Below, one piece after another: positions 54,217-64,000 of a stretch of DNA of 64,000 nucleotides; the first letter of the stretch is position 1; the number at the start of each line of letters is the position of its first letter. The DNA comes from Pycnopodia helianthoides (taxonomy: Eukaryota > Echinodermata > Asteroidea > Forcipulatida > Asteriidae), in NCBI GenBank assembly GCA_032158295.1, contig CM063248.1, positions 2,211,773-2,275,772 on the forward strand, written 5' to 3'. The position numbers and the translations under genes were made by a program. A model generated the notes under the pieces. The model did no database searches, was not told the DNA's origin, and saw only the letters and a list, made by a program, of their open reading frames with translations.

Positions 54217-56159
54217 CCAGAGGATTCTTTATTTAATTTTAAGGCGTTACCCGTTACTCGTTGGGGAGAAAAAAACACGATGGGAATACTTGTACCACAT
54301 TATTCTCAAATTTAGTTCCAATAAGGAAGTCTTGGGGAAAAGGTAAAACAGAAAATTTGAGATGGAACGGTTGGGGTTGACTTCAATCTACTTGGCCAAT
54401 GTACCAACCGTTTAGAAGTGTATTTAGGATTCGGCGGTTAGAAACCTTGCAAAACAATCGCAATAACATGGATAACAATCTATAATATAAACTTCTGTAC
54501 ACATTTTCTTACATTCTTTCACGGGCTATATCCTACAGAAATCTGTTCTACTCTCTTCCCGGTAACTTCTAGATATGAGATCGTTTGTCATTTTTTAAAT
54601 ATTTTTTTTTACAAACTTCAATTTATTGCAAACCTTAAAAGACGCCATATAAAACACGACAAAGTTTGTTCAGTTTGGTAAGTTTCGTGCAAGGTTGGAT
54701 TTTTTAATATGAAATATGAGGACTTCTCTTTGTTCTCCCATTACTTGGACAAATTTTTTGTTTAGCGACGTTCCCCTTAGTTTTGAACAAGAAAGCGAAG
54801 CAAGCAAGTCCTCACCCTGTCACAATTCCGGATCTCTTTTGTTAATTCCCACGGTTTAACACGTACACACGCTCAGGCACCCCCTCAAAAGGCACACGTT
54901 TAGGGTTTCAAACTCGACGTACCCTCCTTTGAAAGGGCTAATTTAAGCGGTTATTTCTTCCTCACTTTCACAAGATAATCAGAGAGCAGAGAAGAGTATA
55001 AAATGACCTGTTACGATTCTCCATTTCACCTTTCGCTTTCAGACGATCCACTGGGACCACAAGATTCAATAGCAGACGATGCTGTTACAACATTGATAGC
55101 TCGAACAAGATGTTGATCAAATTATTTTCCCTTACAAAAACACAGCGTTCTTTCCCGCCCAAAATGAGGTCACGCTATAGCATGATTAAATGCAATACAC
55201 ACCGCAGTCGGTATGAAATCAGTCCAACCGAAGAACCAACTACCCGTCAAGCGATTTTCTGACAAACAGAATGAAGAGAAAAGAAGAAGGAGGAGATGAA
55301 GATGTAGAAGAAGAAGAACAAGAAGCTGGCTGCGAATCACCGCTAGAGGACTGGAAGCCCACGTGTAATTTCATTCTGAATACGGATCGCTAGTTGTATC
55401 CGATTGCCTCTATCGTCTGCTCCATACCTGGAGGGGGCCAATGTGGGAATGAAAGATTGGTCTCATCTTTCCTTGCTATGCGAGTATGTAAGCCAACAGA
55501 TGCCTTGTTTCCCCCCCTCGAGATTGAAAAAAGGGCTAAGACTTAATTGAGAAACTGATATGATTGCGATGTAAGTTTTTTTTTGCAGAGATGTATTTTG
55601 GGTTAATATTGGTTACCGCACGTCGAGGGAATACTAAGCGCTAACAGTTTCCGGGGTTATTTGCCATAGGGCCATGCGGAGAGTACACAAACTGTGGGTT
55701 GTGTGCTTTCCCCACCATCGCGCCGAGCCGGTACCAATCACGAGAAAGGAAAGAAATTAGGTCTGAAGCTCAAACGAAGCGATTCCGTCGTTGCGATGCT
55801 CATGTAGACCAATCACACATCACCATCAGGTTCCCCCTATATTGTACTCTTGATGTTATTGATGGTGTGTGCTTTGCAATCAATCAGTTTAGTTTGCCAC
55901 AAGGTGCGCGGAGAATTGAACGGAAAATTCGGGCGAGATGATTTGTCCGATCTGGAACGTGGCGCGGGCACTGACACATTTACATTGTGTGCGCAAGAAA
56001 AAATAAAATAAAAATAAGAGCCGAAGAATCATACTTTCCAGAGCCTTCTGCAGACTAATTGTCGAATACCTTTACATTAAAACAAAATTGACACCATCTC
56101 AGTTTTAAAGAATTCCACATTGAAACCCCAGTTTTAGTAGCCCACACTTTTAAAGAGAC
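54217..56159. other. Intronic sequence without recognised features
   Basis: AT-rich. A purine-rich stretch (agaagaagg...gaagaagaacaaga) at about 55280-55325 is the only noticeable feature. Confidence 0.4.
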
Positions 56160-56496
56160 ACGTGCCTTCAAAATTGGGCGCTTTGGGCTATACAAGCGTT
56201 TGTTATGCAATGAATATGGTTGGAAAGATGTTTTAAAAGTAGACTATAATGAGTCACACAAATCTACCTCAAACTTGTGTGGTTTTCCTTTTACTTCGTG
56301 AACTAACACGGCCCGTCATTTTGTGGAGTCAAAAAATTGTTAGTTCACAGTAAAAGGAAAACCACACAATTTCTAGGTATATTCGTGTGGATCATTATAT
56401 TCTACTTTTTAAACATCTCTCCAACCATGTTCATTTAATGACAAATACTTTTTATAGCCCAAAAGCGCCCAATCCGAAGGCAGCGTGTCCCTTTGA
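56160..56496. mobile_element. MITE family M5 (TTAA group), copy 2
   Basis: Left TTAAAGAGACACGTGCCTTC, right gaaggcagcgtgtcccttt. The two halves are long inverted repeats (gttggaaagatgttttaaaa / tttttaaacatctctccaac; cttttacttcgtgaactaac / gttagttcacagtaaaagg). The right TTAA is mutated to ttga. A shorter relative lies at 19830-20036. Confidence 0.88.
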
Positions 56497-57129
56497 TACG
56501 CTTGTACTCAGCTTTTATGCCATGACGCTTCGCACGTTCAGAACGTGTCCACCGAATTCGCGATGCTTCATAGGAAACCGAACTATTATTTTCATGTTCT
56601 ATGTCAACCCGTCCGTTAGGCGGCATAAAGCACTTACCCTGAACATGTTCTCTTATCTTGACTGTATGTTGCTGGTATACTTGGTCACCTATTAACCGCG
56701 AGGCCGACCATTAACACATTGAATGAAATCGGTCCGTATACAGCAAATATTGGCGGGAGTCTCATAGTAGAGACTCGTCATAATTGTAGTTATCGTTGAC
56801 TGCTAATGGTGTCATAGAGACAGCAAATAGTCACAGTGCAAGCTAACTTTGTACACGATGTTGTCGTTCTTGCTTTGTTCCCTTTTGAACTTTTAAAAGA
56901 AAACATGATTTTTAGGAGTATGTTTTTCTTTTCCCTAAAGTTGTCCGGGCCTAATTTCAACTCAAACTCTATACCCAATGGTAGCCTGTGTCAAACCGTA
57001 GCTCTAACCATAGCTGAAGTATAGCCCGGGTTACATTTATGTGCAGAGTTGGGGCAACACTTAGGCCTAGGTCCCTTGCTACATTGATATCTTGTGCTAC
57101 ATTTTCAGTGCAGCACAGACGACGAAATC
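56497..57129. other. Intronic sequence without recognised features
   Basis: Part of the E2-E3 intron, before the ~50-bp array. Confidence 0.4.
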
Positions 57130-57358
57130 TAGAAGTCCAGGCTCTGTGGCTCTTTGAGCTTTGTACAATTTGTGCCTGCTGGAAGTCCAGGCTCTGTGGC
57201 TCTTTGAGCTGTGTACAATTTGTGCCTGCTGGAAGTCCAGGCTCTGTGGCTCTTTGAGCTGTGTATACAAATTGTGCCTGCAGGACGTCCAGGCGCTGTC
57301 GCTCTTTGAGATGTGTACAAATTGTGCCTGCAGGAAGTTCGGGCTCTGTGGCTCTTTT
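57130..57358 (+). repeat. Minisatellite, ~50-53-bp unit, ~4.5 copies
   Basis: Unit gtccaggctctgtggctctt, tgagctgtgtacaatttgtg, cctgctggaa with small indels (tatacaaattg versus tacaatttg). Antisense and sense open frames follow from the repeat. Confidence 0.9.
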
Positions 57359-57652
57359 ACAAACATGTGATGTCACAGGTCACATGGTTTATAGTTGCCC
57401 CGTATCGTCGAAAAAAGCCTTTACTTTGTGACGTAGCAATCCCATACCAAGTGCAAATGTTTTGGGTTAAACATGAAAGTTAAATGTGACTTTTGGAGCA
57501 CCGATGGTTTCGATCTCCTAGTAACAAATCTAATGCTTTTTCTGAATCATTGTTGCTTAAATAACAGAACTGAAAGCTCGCAGAGAACATTAAACGTTGC
57601 TCTTGCGCCATATGCTTCAAATTAACCGTCCTCCACATGCAACGTAGCTTAC

Positions 57653-57823
57653 CAATGAGAACAGCTCTTCTTCCTGTATCAGACTCGACACCTCGTGCCA
57701 TCCGAAGTGATCCAAAAAGGCCGCCTTGGCTGCATTGTGGGAGGAGTCGGGGGCCACCGTCCTAAAAAATGTCGGGTAAACCTCCCTGTCCGTCAGCGTC
57801 ACCGAAGTGGAGCCGTAAGAAAC
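57653..57823 (-). CDS. GABBR2-like: GABA-B receptor exon E2
   Basis: Acceptor cactaacag, donor gtaagc, phase 0, 57 codons. It encodes VSYGSTSVTLTDREVYPTFF then RTVAPDSSHNAAKAAFLDHF and GWHEVSSLIQEEELFSL. The block YPTFFRTVAPDSSHN is the highly conserved ligand-domain motif (YPxFFRTxPSxxxxN) of GABA-B receptors. Confidence 0.93.
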
Positions 57824-57841
57824 CTGTTAGTGAATGGTATA

Positions 57842-58112
57842 AGTTTAAAGGGTAAGTATTGAACGGTTACCGGTTTAAAGGGTCAATATTGAAAGGTTAC
57901 CGGTTTAAACGGTCAATATTGAAAGGTTACCGGTTTAAAGGGTCAATATTGAAAGGTTACCGGTTCGAAGGGTCAATAATGAAAGGTTACCGGTTTAAAG
58001 GGTCAATATTGAAAGGTTACCGGTTTAAAGGGTCATTATTGAAAGGTTATCGGTTTAAAGGGTCATTGGTAAAATGTTACCGGTTTAAATGGTCATTATT
58101 GGAAGCTATTTG
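57842..58112 (+). repeat. 30-bp tandem array abutting receptor exon E2
   Basis: About nine units ggttaccggtttaaagggtc plus aatattgaaa, with perfect spacing and few substitutions. It starts about 19 bp from the E2 acceptor (57824) on the upstream side. Units are contiguous with no spacers, so it is not CRISPR. Confidence 0.93.
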
Positions 58113-59301
58113 TAGTGTAAAAATTAGCCTCAAGAGTTGAGGTTTTAAACCGTTTTCAATAATTTATTCCTTTCGTGATTTATCTAGGACTATCTCTCTC
58201 TATGATTCATCAAATGTATTTCCTTTCAGCTCGCTTTATTCTGAATATCGACATGCCTTGATAACCCGGAACTGGTGATTATTTTGAATTGCCTTTTTGA
58301 TTATGAAATTTCTACAAAACTCTCTCAAACAGAGAACATTTCAATCAGATTTCTTTTCCTTGTGACATCAAGGCAGGATGGAAGCAATATTTCATGCTAA
58401 ATTCACTTATTTCAACTTGCATGAACTCCTTCAGTCACGATGCTGCATCTCATCTCTGACACCATCAATCTGTGGCATTTTATATTCAGGTTCATCGTTT
58501 TTTTAAAACATGTTTTACGTCGTTCAAAAAAATAAACTTGCAGTTTGTGATAACTGTAGGTTTTTATGCAATCATTGACATCAACTGTCTGTTACAAAAT
58601 ACCGACAAACAGTTTTGGTGGAAGTTGGTGGCGGATGTCATGACCTCTCGGTCCTGTCCTTTTTATGTCCAATACTTAAATGACTTTGCGTTATCTCCGT
58701 TGCGCGTACCATCCCTAAAGGGCAAGTTACACGGTTTACTACGGGAACCAGATCAAGGCAATCTCAATATGAAAACAAAAAACCCACATCTCTCATTTGG
58801 TAATTTCTACATCATTTTCCAGGGGACAGTGAGACGGTATAGAACAAAATTATTGTACCACCAAAGTGCTTCTTTGGCATGCAGTGCAGTGGGTTGCCCC
58901 CTCAAGTTGCCTGTAAAAAATTGCCCTGTGAGACAAGGCTCTTCAATCAGCAATCCCAATCCTCTGCGTCCTTAAACCCTGATCTTCGTTTATCTATAAG
59001 GAGCTACATGAACACTTTATCGCTGGGGCATTGGGGGTTTGTGCATCCATGTTGCCCGTTTGAATTCCAATCTATTGACCGAAAACTGTTCGTTAGCATT
59101 CCGTCTCGTTACTGGCTTGCTCATCGGACGCTAATGCTGTTTTGAAAGACACGGGGCAGATGACATGGAGGCGGATTCTATCGTTGCAGCTCGGTTGGGT
59201 ACCGTGCATGCCTGCAACTGAACTTACAGCCACCTTTCTCACGCAGTTTAAAGGGACCGTGGATTACTCTTAGAAAAATCCTCGAACACAACTGAATTAT
59301 C
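58113..59301. other. Intronic sequence; one long frame not accepted as coding
   Basis: A 167-codon open frame at 58472-58975 (+) resembles no known protein and has no splice or codon-pattern support. No other feature. Confidence 0.4.
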
Positions 59302-59547
59302 TACACTCTCAGATACAAATTTTTTAGGTCAGAATTGACCCAGCTCCGGGTCCCGCGGGGCCTGACCCACGGGTCAGTATGACCAGGGATCTGTGCCAGA
59401 ACTACACAGAAACGGGTCAAAATGATGCAGAATCCGGGTTCAAATCTCAGTTTTAACCACAATCCGGGTCAGCCTGACCCGGAATGGGTCAGGCTCCCCT
59501 GGCACCCGGAATCAAGGTCACTTATGACCCGGTTTCATTTTAGTGTA
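59302..59547. mobile_element. MITE family M1, copy 3
   Basis: Ends TACACTCTCAGATACAAATT and ggtttcattttagtgTA are inverted, with TA at both ends, 246 bp. Interior gggtcag, gacccgg and tgaccc repeats as in 31851-32086. Confidence 0.85.
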
Positions 59548-62128
59548 GGGTGAAATTACACACACAAAAAAAAACAATGTAAAAAACAAACGAGAACAGC
59601 AACATTAACACCAGCAACAATACCCAAATCATTGCAATGAAAGCTGCTCTTGAAAAGGGCCTCCACATTTGTTTTTTTCCCGTCTAGCTTTTCAGATTAG
59701 CACATTTTGTTTGACTCATCAAGAACTGAGTAGCTTCATGAGTAGACACCACGTGATACTTCTTCTGAGGAGGCTCCCCTTTAAGACGAACAGAACAGAA
59801 CACGATTTTCAAAGCATTTTGAGACGCTGCACTATATCCAAACCCTAGTTCTCCTCAGAACCAACAGTTCTCGCAAACGAGATTTAAGGTAATCGCACGG
59901 CTGCTGCCCATATTAAACTAGCCCAGTTCTTTCTGCCATTATTACGCACAGTTTTATATTAATTTTTTTTTTTCACGAAACACTAACAAAACAAACATGA
60001 CGGGAATACTATAAACAAAATTGAAGAGGATGACTTTGAGAGAGCAGAATTTTGTGATTTCAATTTCCTAATATTTATGCCGAGTCCATACTAAACTTCC
60101 CACAAATTTCACTGCATTTCCGCTCGACGGAAAGGTCTCCGGGTCGGGTTTAAATCAACTTTACCATCAACTTTGTACCAAGTACACCTTCCAGACAAAA
60201 AAACCGAGAAGAATGCACGTCTGACCATCGCCAAGTATGTCTTCAAATCTTTCATTAATTGCATTGGACACGGCAAAGACAACCCATTAACTTTGTCATT
60301 AGTGCGACTACAGTCACATAGAGTGCTCATTGATTTAACCAAGTCTGGCAACACCGACAAGTACAGCCAGGAGTCACCCCACAGTTAAAGACAATTGGAA
60401 CAGACGTGCGAGTCGCCACCGGAACCCATGCAAATTGGAATTGGCACTGATCGAATGTCAGGCATATCATCAGTGAGTCACGTTACCGTCTTCTTCTTTT
60501 TTCATCCACGAACAGGTTTTGAAAATGTGAAGTCGAATCAAGTTTGTCACTAAAGACCTCCACCGTGCTGCCGCCATCTTTGTTTTTTGGTCCCCGGCGT
60601 TCAATGGCAATAACGATTACTGGCTTTGATTACCAACGAAAGAGGGTCAGGCTGTATTTTTGTCCACTTAGCCTACCTTGGTTTGGATGGTTGAATTGAT
60701 TGCAGTGGGAACAAAAACTAAGACGCCGTAGTTTAATGTGTATTGCTTAACCATCAAGGTGTTGCAAACAAAATGCTGTTTGTGGGCCACAGGTCTGTTA
60801 TTCTGCAATACCCTGTATTTTGCTTCACAGAAGTGTACCAATTTCGGAAAAGTGGACAGCTGTACATAATATACAGAGTTGAGGGCGGAGCTCTTTTTGG
60901 GGCATCTCTAAATTTTCTGCACACATAGTTGCCGTAGTGTAAAGTTATGACTTTTGTTTATTGCAAAGTATTCTCAGTAATGCTTTGGGGCAAAGGGTAG
61001 ACTGTTATGGTGCAGGTGTGCTAACCGTTCAGATATAGTGGCTCCTTTAGGAAATATTAGAAAACTAAATAAGGAAACTGTTGGAACAAACAACACATTT
61101 AATTGGCTGGTACCAATTTGAAGAGTTGCTCCAAGATCAAAATCGATTCTGTGACACACTCGTTTTTCAATTGATATAGTTTTTTTATGAAAGAGGGGAA
61201 AATATCAAGTCTCTAACGAGCTCACGTTAAATTCGTGTAAAATGCCAATGTTTTGTTTTAAATTGAGAGCGAAACTTGACACATGACGTCATCGGATGTA
61301 AAAAATAAGTGGGTCTGTAAACTCCACACATTTTTTCCGTTCGTCCCAAAAAACTCACATTCAAAGCCGTTTTGATTGAAAATCATGGTAACTCAGGAAT
61401 GAACAACTTCCCCGTACACAAATGTACAGGCCCATAGAGATGAATAGTGACGTCATGTCAGGCTTTACGAGGGTATCAAATACAGTGGCATTTTACAACG
61501 TCTCAACCCTGCGATACCATTTATTGTTAAGTTGTATTCGGACACCCTACAGAACAGCAGCGCGCTGTCCGTCGGGGAAACATGTATACCTCCTTTACAA
61601 TATTGATTTCATACGTTTTTTTAAAGCTAATAACCTTTCAAAACGTTGCTGACATAGTTTGGCAATTTGGCACAAAAAAAAAATAATAATAATAAAAAAA
61701 TAAAGATAATGTTTTTTGGTGTGAATTATTATGTTTTTACACTGCAAAACAGCAAATTTTGTTATATTGTTTTATAACTGAAGATTCGGAGTCCATGGGT
61801 CATACATCCAAAAGGGTAATCGGCCATGTCAATCTGGCCTTTGTGAGGATAGAACTTAAAGGGTTTCACCTGTTTGTTTTTGCTGAAAAATTGAACGAGT
61901 AATTAAGGAAAATGTGTTTTCGGTCTATTGGTTGCAGAGGTTAGCGAATTTTAATTGGTTTCCCAACTATCGACTCTTCTATTATGGATAATGAGTGCAT
62001 CCCAAAACAATTGAGTTTGACCTTAGAGCCCCTCTTTAATTGAGGCACCATAACCAACTGATAACAATCTGGGTTATTTTTAGAGTCTGGTGCCGCATTT
62101 TTTTTTATCTTTCAATATCTTTCCTTAC
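59548..62128. other. Intron between receptor exons E1 and E2, right part
   Basis: No exon or strong repeat recognised. Short AT-rich tracts (about 61671-61705) are present. Confidence 0.4.
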
Positions 62129-62266
62129 CATAACAAGGTTCCAATATGGAACAATCTGCGCTATGTGTTTGGAGACGTCTGAGCACTGACTCCCCATCAG
62201 CATGGTCATCTGGGGTTTGCGGTACAGTTGATCGAACAGGGCATCTGCTGCAATACCCGGATGGCA
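62129..62266 (-). CDS. GABBR2-like: GABA-B receptor exon E1 (visible): Venus-flytrap lobe 1
   Basis: Acceptor ctttacgcag, donor gtaagg, phase 0, 46 codons. It encodes CHPGIAADALFDQLYRKPQM, then TMLMGSQCSDVSKHIAQIVP and YWNLVM. The pattern (L)MGSxCSxVS...W(N)LV is the lobe-1 GxxCPxV element of GABA-B receptors, with a cysteine expected to be disulfide-bonded. Confidence 0.9.
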
Positions 62267-62458
62267 CTGCGTAAAGACAAACAAAACATTTTCATGAACT
62301 GAAATTGAAAAACCTGCCTGTTTTAACACAATAGTCAAAGAGGCCACAAGATCAAATGACTCAGTTGACAAGATTATTATGACCGTATGACGTCATGGTT
62401 TTGAATTCACGGCATGGGTAGCAAGGAAATGAACCATGCATAGCATTCACTGCAAATA

Positions 62459-62593
62459 GGCCCTTTTCAAAACCACGATGGGCTTGACCCCCGTCCGCCT
62501 GATTAAAGCACCATAAGGAAAGCGTACTTTTTCTTCTAAACAACTGACGGAGCCTTAGCCCAAACCCAAGCCGTGGTTTCGAAAAGGCCCTTA
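62459..62593. mobile_element. MITE family M3, copy 4
   Basis: Ends ggcccttttcaaaaccacga and ccgtggtttcgaaaaggccc are inverted, 135 bp. Confidence 0.85.
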
Positions 62594-62615
62594 GACGTTT
62601 ACGATATTTTGTTTG

Positions 62616-63005
62616 TTAAAGGAACATTACAGAATTGGTAAGAAAAAAATATATACTTTTTGATCACAGATTTACATAAAACTTACACGGTCTAATGATG
62701 ATGATAGCAGAAAACATCCCTTGAAATATTTCTGTCTGAAATGCCATATTTGATGAGAAATGAATAAACTAATAATTTTCCGATTGGAGTTTATCGCTCA
62801 GTGAGCGTTTTATTCTTTTGTTGAATCTATATAATTTCATGCAAACGTGTAATTGGTTTTTCACTATTTTCTCGTGACCCAGATGGCCGATCTATTTCAA
62901 ACTTCTACAGGTTTGTCAGTGAATGTATATGGTGGATTACATAAAGTGCTTACACTGCCAGCAACTGTTTTGTTAACAAAAAACAATTCTGTAATGTTCC
63001 TTTAA
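62616..63005. mobile_element. TTAA-group MITE M7, copy 3
   Basis: Begins TTAAAGGAACATTACAGAAT and ends attctgtaatgttccTTTAA, 390 bp. It lies just 23 bp from M3 copy 4. Confidence 0.9.
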
Positions 63006-64000
63006 CTGTTACCTGCAACCAACTAAACAAATTGTTAGAGAGAGGTCATGAAAGGCAAGAGTCAGTTTGAAGTACAGTATGAAATAAATTTACGTCTGCT
63101 TTTCACGCGTGATCTATGAATGTTTGTTTCGATTCCAGTCTCCCCCTTTTGAAGTCGACATCTGGTAGTATCGATTCTAGACCAGTCAGCGAGTGGACAG
63201 CATTGCATATACAGCCAATCGACAATAAAGGATTTGGGTTATAGGTTAATTAAAAGAAGTCAGATAAGATATGCAATGGTGTTTGTATGACTTGAATGTC
63301 CTAGTCCGGCCTCGTTTTCAGTATGCCGTCCAGCCTTCCCATTTCAACCCCGGAGAGGTGGGGGGGGGGGCAGCTCTGGCTGCATCCTGCTAGCCAACCA
63401 ATTATCGACACTGGAGGCCAGTTAATAGCTGACACTAGGGGGTCCGACGTGGACATCATGAAAAATATTTTAAAAAAAGAACACGGAGAAAACATTTCCT
63501 CTACTAGTCCAGCCTTGCCAGAAATTAGACCCTAAGACTAATTGGAGTATATAACCTCATCCCGCAAGACCCCTTTTCGCAGTCAACTGAAAACGAGGTC
63601 ATTTTTGTACGCGCTTGATTACTCTGATCGTATACGCATTTATAGTAGAATTGTGTGCTAGATAATTCATGAGTACGTTGAGCAGTAAATATACCTTACT
63701 TCAACTCTCTGACGTGAGGCAGAGTAAAAAACAAAAAGCCTGCTGGGATTAGAGAGCAGTCCCGGGGTCCCTTTAGAGATTCCAGGGCGATATACCGAGG
63801 CAGCAGAGCGACTAAATGGCTAAATGGGAACCGGCTAATGTGGTGTCTTCTCCGTGGGTGCGAGCTGTCAGGCATTCCGACTTAGCGGAACGTTAGGGGA
63901 TACGGAGCAGCTTATGCGCATAACGCTGCACATTTTCTAGACTTGAAATACAACCGGACGTTTGCTATCTACACGTATAGAGCATTGCTTCATGGTCGGT
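63006..64000. other. No gene recognised; upstream intron of the receptor gene
   Basis: The receptor's first exon(s), with signal peptide and start codon, should lie on this side, but no matching exon was seen in this kilobase. A poly-G run occurs at about 63360-63370. Confidence 0.45.

Larger units (their letters stand above)
20780..62266 (-). other. GABBR2-like: Metabotropic GABA-B receptor gene (subunit 2-like), 16 visible exons
   Basis: Exons from 5' to 3' on the - strand: 62266-62129, 57823-57653, 49904-49800, 47691-47626, 46486-46298, 43891-43628, 43331-43271, 42411-42322, 33236-33086, 31687-31555, 29658-29542, 28182-28072, 26620-26441, 24592-24437, 21977-21807, 21532-20780. They total 2856 bp and give 951 residues without a stop. 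GABA-B receptors are class C G-protein-coupled receptors that work as R1/R2 heterodimers: R1 binds GABA, R2 couples to Gi/o. Residues ~1-360 form the extracellular Venus-flytrap domain (MYGSKYVWLLPGWYQREWW is very close to the R2 signature). Residues ~380-644 hold seven helices. The tail (645-951) starts with a coiled coil. R2 identity is favoured by [16 protein letters not shown] and [15 protein letters not shown], but a few stretches look R1-like, so a lineage-specific paralogue is possible. Signal peptide and first exon(s) are absent from the window. Confidence 0.9.

Noticed and set aside
57842..58112. CRISPR-like regular array
   Set aside because: Units are directly contiguous with no unique spacers; animal genome.
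58472..58975. 167-codon open frame on the + strand
   Set aside because: No recognisable motif, lies in an intron of the opposite-strand gene, composition not protein-like.
63301..63495. Possible receptor N-terminal exon on the - strand
   Set aside because: Translation shows no match to the expected Venus-flytrap N-terminus and no fitting donor phase.

Overview
This window is nuclear DNA from an animal, most likely a marine invertebrate deuterostome. I lean towards an echinoderm, perhaps a sea star. The evidence is small coding exons with GT-AG introns, two metazoan membrane-protein genes, a low gene density, and many short non-coding mobile elements whose ends look like repeats I associate with echinoderm genomes (for example GGGCCCAATTTCATA). 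The phylum call is inference; the animal call is firm. No bacterial, phage, plasmid or CRISPR features are present. I found no transposase or reverse transcriptase coding sequence.

Two protein-coding genes can be read, and they converge tail to tail. On the + strand, positions 3048-10186 carry nine exons of an SLC13-family sodium-coupled di/tricarboxylate transporter. The N-terminal part was not found in the first 3 kb and probably lies left of the window. All nine exons have matching splice phases, except that the eighth exon lacks one base, which breaks the frame about 60 codons before the stop. On the - strand, positions 62266 down to 20780 carry sixteen exons of a metabotropic GABA-B-type receptor, closest to subunit 2. 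The exons give 951 continuous residues: most of the Venus-flytrap domain, seven membrane helices, and a long coiled-coil and low-complexity tail. The signal peptide and first exons are not visible and should lie right of the window. The 10.6 kb between the two stop codons has no recognisable gene.

Most remaining sequence is intronic or intergenic and is dominated by two things. (1) Tandem arrays: a 54-bp unit (14.46-16.77 kb), an unusual ~27-bp/215-bp higher-order array (22.15-24.22 kb) interrupted by a SINE, a 21-bp unit (45.1-45.96 kb), 23-, 30- and ~50-bp units, and CAA/CAG-rich DNA (33.3-33.7 kb). (2) Short mobile elements: tRNA-derived SINEs, a large set of hairpin or MITE elements with TTAA ends (piggyBac-like) or TA ends, and several foldback elements. 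A 494-bp foldback element at 11934-12427 is packed with copies of the palindrome GTTCGAAC and is the most unusual single element.

The long open frames inside the tandem arrays arise because the units are multiples of three bases; they are not called as genes. No new enzymatic or defence system was found. The items most worth a second look are the SLC13 frameshift, the GTTCGAAC element, the TTAA element group, the arrays abutting splice acceptors of the receptor gene, and the 4.9-kb-spaced duplicate of a simple-sequence block.
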